From CALZJC01 sp041574955 (GTDB lineage Bacteria > Acidobacteriota > Thermoanaerobaculia > Multivoradales > JAHEKO01), in the NCBI GenBank assembly GCA_041574955.1, contig JBFGNS010000181.1, forward strand, positions 1 to 7,624: 7,624 nt of DNA, given 5' to 3'. The position numbers were made by a program, and so were the translations under genes. The notes beneath the pieces were generated by a model that worked only from the letters and a program-made list of their open reading frames with translations, was not told the DNA's origin and did no database searches. Numbering within the stretch: the stretch's first letter is position 1; every line of letters starts with the position of its first letter. Shown here one piece after another: positions 5,375-7,624 of the stretch.

Positions 5375-6136
5375 CTACTCGAGTGAGCTTCGGTGGCGGA
5401 ACAAGACGCTCGCCTCGAGCGGGCGGATCGTCTCGGCCAGCATGTCGCCGTCGACTTGCAGCAGGTACTCGCCGTCGGCAGCCAGCTCGCCGTCGTCGGT
5501 ACGCCCGTCCCAGGTGACGACTATGGTGCCGCCCAGCTCCTCGTAGCACTCCATCGACCGCACTCTTGCGCCGTCGCCGGCGCGCACGATGTCGCAGTCG
5601 GCGTCGATTCCGGCGCTGCTCTCGAAGACGAAGCCGTAGCCCGGCGAGGCCGCTCCCGGGAGGGTGCTCAGCAGGCCGGGCAGGTAGGTCTCTCCGCTCC
5701 GGATCAGGACGTGGAGCGACTCGAGCGGCAGACCGAGGGCCGTGACGACTTCGCCGCTTGGCCAGGCGAACTCGGCGCGGCCGGCGGGGTACTTTCTGCG
5801 GCTCGGCTCCATTGCGTAGGAGACCTTCTCGCGGTCGTTGGCGGAGGGCAGCGGCGCCCAGACCCGGAGCTCGTCGAGCTCCCCCTGCGCTGGCATCCAG
5901 AAGGTAAGCCGCAGGCTGTGCTCTCCGGTCTCGGGTCCGCGGCCGCCGAGGTAGGCGACCGACATCAGCTCGAAGCTGCCGCCGGCGATCATCGGCGATC
6001 TCGTCTGGACGCCCTCGGAGCGGTCGCCGCGCGCGCTCCACTCGCAGCCCGAGCAGGTCTGCTGAGCGGGAAGGGGGCTGGCTGCCGTGAGCAGCAGGAG
6101 GGCCTGCAGCGCGGCCGGCCAGTGTCGATGGGTCAT
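5375..6136 (-). CDS. Secreted protein of unknown function with a FlgD-Ig-like C-terminal motif
   Basis: I do not recognise the family of this 253-aa protein. Residues 1-24 form a signal peptide: basic start (THRH), hydrophobic core ALQALLLLTAA, and a likely cut after SPLPA before Gln25. There is no lipobox, so it should be released to the periplasm or outside rather than lipidated. Four cysteines (28, 31, 181, 197) would allow two disulfides. The C-terminal part contains WDGRTDDGELAADGEYLL (209-226), the pattern of FlgD-type immunoglobulin-like domains, where a WDG turn and a G-x-Y strand are conserved; the segment before looks beta-rich. The start is supported by AAGGAG seven nt upstream. 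It lies 81 nt downstream of the LRR-nuclease gene on the same strand and may share its transcript. Confidence 0.8.
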   Translation of the reverse strand: MTHRHWPAALQALLLLTAASPLPAQQTCSGCEWSARGDRSEGVQTRSPMIAGGSFELMSVAYLGGRGPETGEHSLRLTFWMPAQGELDELRVWAPLPSANDREKVSYAMEPSRRKYPAGRAEFAWPSGEVVTALGLPLESLHVLIRSGETYLPGLLSTLPGAASPGYGFVFESSAGIDADCDIVRAGDGARVRSMECYEELGGTIVVTWDGRTDDGELAADGEYLLQVDGDMLAETIRPLEASVLFRHRSSLE

Positions 6137-6143
6137 TGCGGGG

Positions 6144-6149
6144 CTCCTT
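6144..6149 (-). promoter_or_regulatory. Ribosome binding site of the secreted protein
   Basis: On the minus strand, AAGGAG (6149 down to 6144) sits 7 nt before the ATG at 6136-6134, an ideal spacing that fixes the start and the predicted signal peptide. Confidence 0.8.
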
Positions 6150-6164
6150 CCTCGCGAGCGGAGG

Positions 6165-6182
6165 CGATCTGCGGACAGATCG
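6165..6182. promoter_or_regulatory. 7-bp hairpin/palindrome between two co-directional genes
   Basis: CGATCTG (6165-6171) and CAGATCG (6176-6182) are perfectly complementary around a 4-nt loop (CGGA on plus, TCCG on minus). It lies in the 81-nt gap between the LRR-nuclease stop and the secreted-protein start, about 15 nt upstream of the latter's ribosome binding site. It could be an operator, an intercistronic RNA hairpin or a processing site; with no T-tract it is unlikely to be a full terminator. Confidence 0.5.
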
Positions 6183-6217
6183 GCCGGCGTGGCCAGGTCA
6201 TGGGTTGCTTGCCGGGG

Positions 6218-7624
6218 TCATTCGGGTGCCGGCAGCCGGACCCAGATCGGCAGGTGGTCGGAGACGTCGACCTCGACGCTGCGCAGGAACTCGCGCAGCT
6301 GGCGGCGGTCGCCTTCCTCGGGCGCCCGCTCGGGCAGCGCCTCGAGGAACAGGCCGACCCAGTCGAAGACGCCGTAGTCGAAGCCGTCCGGGCGCCGGCC
6401 GGCCTCGGCGCTGGCCAGCGTAGCCAGCCGCGGGTCGTGCGCCACGAAGCCGATCTGGTCGTAGGTCTGGTTGCGCCGCGCGTTGGAGCGGAAGACCTCT
6501 CCGTTCTCGCTACGGGGATGGACGTCGAGGAACGGGAAGAAGATTGCGCTGCCGCGTCCTTCCTGGCTCAGCTGGGCGAACAGGTCCCGGATGCGCACGC
6601 CGTCGCGCTCCGGCTTGTCGTAGTCCAGGTTGAGGTCGCCGAACAGCATCAGGTCCTCGTAGGCCAGGTCGTCGCGGCGGCGGCGCTCGCCCGACTCTTC
6701 GATCAGCAGCCGCGTCAGCAGCTCGAAGGCGTTGTGCCGGGCCTCCGCCCGGTCGCCGAACTGGAGGTGGGCGTTGACCGCCAGGATGCGGTACGGGTCA
6801 CCGTTCTTGCCGAGCTCGAACGAGGCCATGAACGGCGTGCGCATGAACCCGAGCGCCTTGGGCAGGATCAGCCGGCCCAGCTGGGGCCGCCTGGACCGGT
6901 CGGATCCGCCCGCGGCCTGACTGTCGGCGAAGCTCGACAGCCGGTCGGCGAACTGCTGCCAGTGCTGGTAGAGCAGCTCCTTCTGGCTGCGGCTGTCGAG
7001 CAGGATGTTGCCGGTGAGCTCGGTCCGGGTCACCGTCTGGCGGTTGTGGAAGAACGCCACCCGCTCGCGGAACTCGATCGGTCCACTGGGCGGCGAGAAG
7101 GTGAGCTCGAAGGCCGGTCCCAGCAGGTCCTCGAGGTGGCGCAGGCCGTCGAGGTCGGACAGAACTTCCTGGATCGCGAACAGGTCGAAGGCGTGGATCA
7201 CCTTGGCCAGAAACAGCCAGGCGGCGGGTGTACGGCGGTCGACCCGGTCGAGCTTGCGGATGTTGAACGAGCCGAGCAGGAGCGAGTCGCCCTGTTTCTG
7301 GGGATAGCCGAACCGTGGAGCGTGCTCGCCGGCGTGGGCGAAGACCTCCTGCCACTCGTCGCGCGACAGCGGCTGCGGCCGGCGGGTCCACTCCTCCTCG
7401 GAAACGAGCGCCAGCTCTTGCGAGAAGTCCCAGCCGGACAGGTCCACGAACCGCTCGGCCGACAGGTCGATCTCGCAGTCAGGCAGGGCTTCGCGTAGCC
7501 GGCTCACCCCGTCCGGGCTGATCTGGGTGCGGTCGAGGTGGAGCTCCTCGAGCTGGTCGAGCGCGGCCAGCGCCGGCACGCTGTCGTCGGTGACCCGCAC
7601 CCGCTGCAGCCACAGCCGGCGGAC
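6218..7624 (-). CDS. Leucine-rich-repeat / endonuclease-exonuclease-phosphatase (EEP) domain protein, N-terminus beyond window
   Basis: 468 residues are visible; the frame stays open to the window edge (7624), so the true start is outside. The GTG at 7600 is in frame, but the eight codons before it (VRRLWLQR) continue the repeat pattern, so it is probably internal. Counting from that GTG codon: residues 1-45 are the end of a leucine-rich-repeat region (LDQLEELHLDRTQIS, then the closing REALPDCEI). An EEP nuclease/phosphatase domain spans about 105-457 with all expected motifs: GSFNIRKL (Asn113), FAIQEV (metal-binding Glu145), AVNAHLQFGD (about 274-283), FGDLNLDYD (Asp322, Asn324), TYDQIGF (Asp381) and terminal VSDHLPIWV (Asp448, His449). 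The fold is shared by DNase I, exonuclease III and CCR4-type enzymes, using divalent metal to cut phosphodiester bonds. Substrate and location cannot be told without the missing N-terminus. Confidence 0.88.
   Translation of the reverse strand, partial: VRRLWLQRVRVTDDSVPALAALDQLEELHLDRTQISPDGVSRLREALPDCEIDLSAERFVDLSGWDFSQELALVSEEEWTRRPQPLSRDEWQEVFAHAGEHAPRFGYPQKQGDSLLLGSFNIRKLDRVDRRTPAAWLFLAKVIHAFDLFAIQEVLSDLDGLRHLEDLLGPAFELTFSPPSGPIEFRERVAFFHNRQTVTRTELTGNILLDSRSQKELLYQHWQQFADRLSSFADSQAAGGSDRSRRPQLGRLILPKALGFMRTPFMASFELGKNGDPYRILAVNAHLQFGDRAEARHNAFELLTRLLIEESGERRRRDDLAYEDLMLFGDLNLDYDKPERDGVRIRDLFAQLSQEGRGSAIFFPFLDVHPRSENGEVFRSNARRNQTYDQIGFVAHDPRLATLASAEAGRRPDGFDYGVFDWVGLFLEALPERAPEEGDRRQLREFLRSVEVDVSDHLPIWVRLPAPE

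Noticed and set aside
5393..7498. Plus-strand open frame of 701 codons
   Set aside because: It is fully antisense to the secreted protein and the LRR-EEP gene, both of which have clear motifs or signals in their own frame. Its translation has no recognisable domain.

Overview
The window is about 70% GC on inspection, with dense gene packing, short intergenic gaps and tRNA genes that encode their own CCA end. This suggests a high-GC Gram-negative bacterium. A leucine-rich-repeat protein whose last repeat ends in an ALPDCEI-type motif, together with the general gene mix, would fit Acidobacteriota or a similar environmental phylum. That placement is inference only; no marker gene in the window decides it.

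Layout. (1) 78-1602, plus strand: a clear promoter, tRNA-Ser(GCU), and 25 nt after the tRNA an aldehyde dehydrogenase of the succinate-semialdehyde dehydrogenase (GabD1-like) type, starting at GTG 244. (2) 1603-1733: a convergent intergenic region with a 12-bp tandem repeat and a perfect 16-bp inverted repeat (1652-1667 / 1702-1717) enclosing two smaller hairpins. (3) 1734-2636, minus strand: a tandem-domain universal stress protein, possibly expressed from a leaderless transcript. (4) 2705-3256, plus strand: promoter and tRNA-Gln(CUG), followed by two almost identical 126-bp tandem repeats, each starting with a copy of the last 20 nt of the tRNA, then two diverged units of about 100 bp. This resembles the tyrT/rtT arrangement of E. 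coli and is the most unusual part of the window. (5) 3333-5226, plus strand: endonuclease VIII (nei) and a renalase-like FAD oxidoreductase, probably one operon. (6) 5375-7624, minus strand: a protein with leucine-rich repeats fused to an endonuclease/exonuclease/phosphatase domain, whose N-terminus lies beyond the window edge, followed after 81 nt by a small secreted protein of unknown function.

How they work together. nei (repair of oxidised pyrimidines) and the renalase-like flavoprotein (possibly repair of damaged nicotinamide dinucleotides) could form a small damage-repair pair. The universal stress protein and the semialdehyde dehydrogenase are general stress and metabolic functions. 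No phage, transposase, CRISPR or toxin-antitoxin genes were seen. Apart from the repeat array after tRNA-Gln, the LRR-nuclease fusion and the inverted repeat near 1.7 kb, this looks like ordinary chromosomal sequence.
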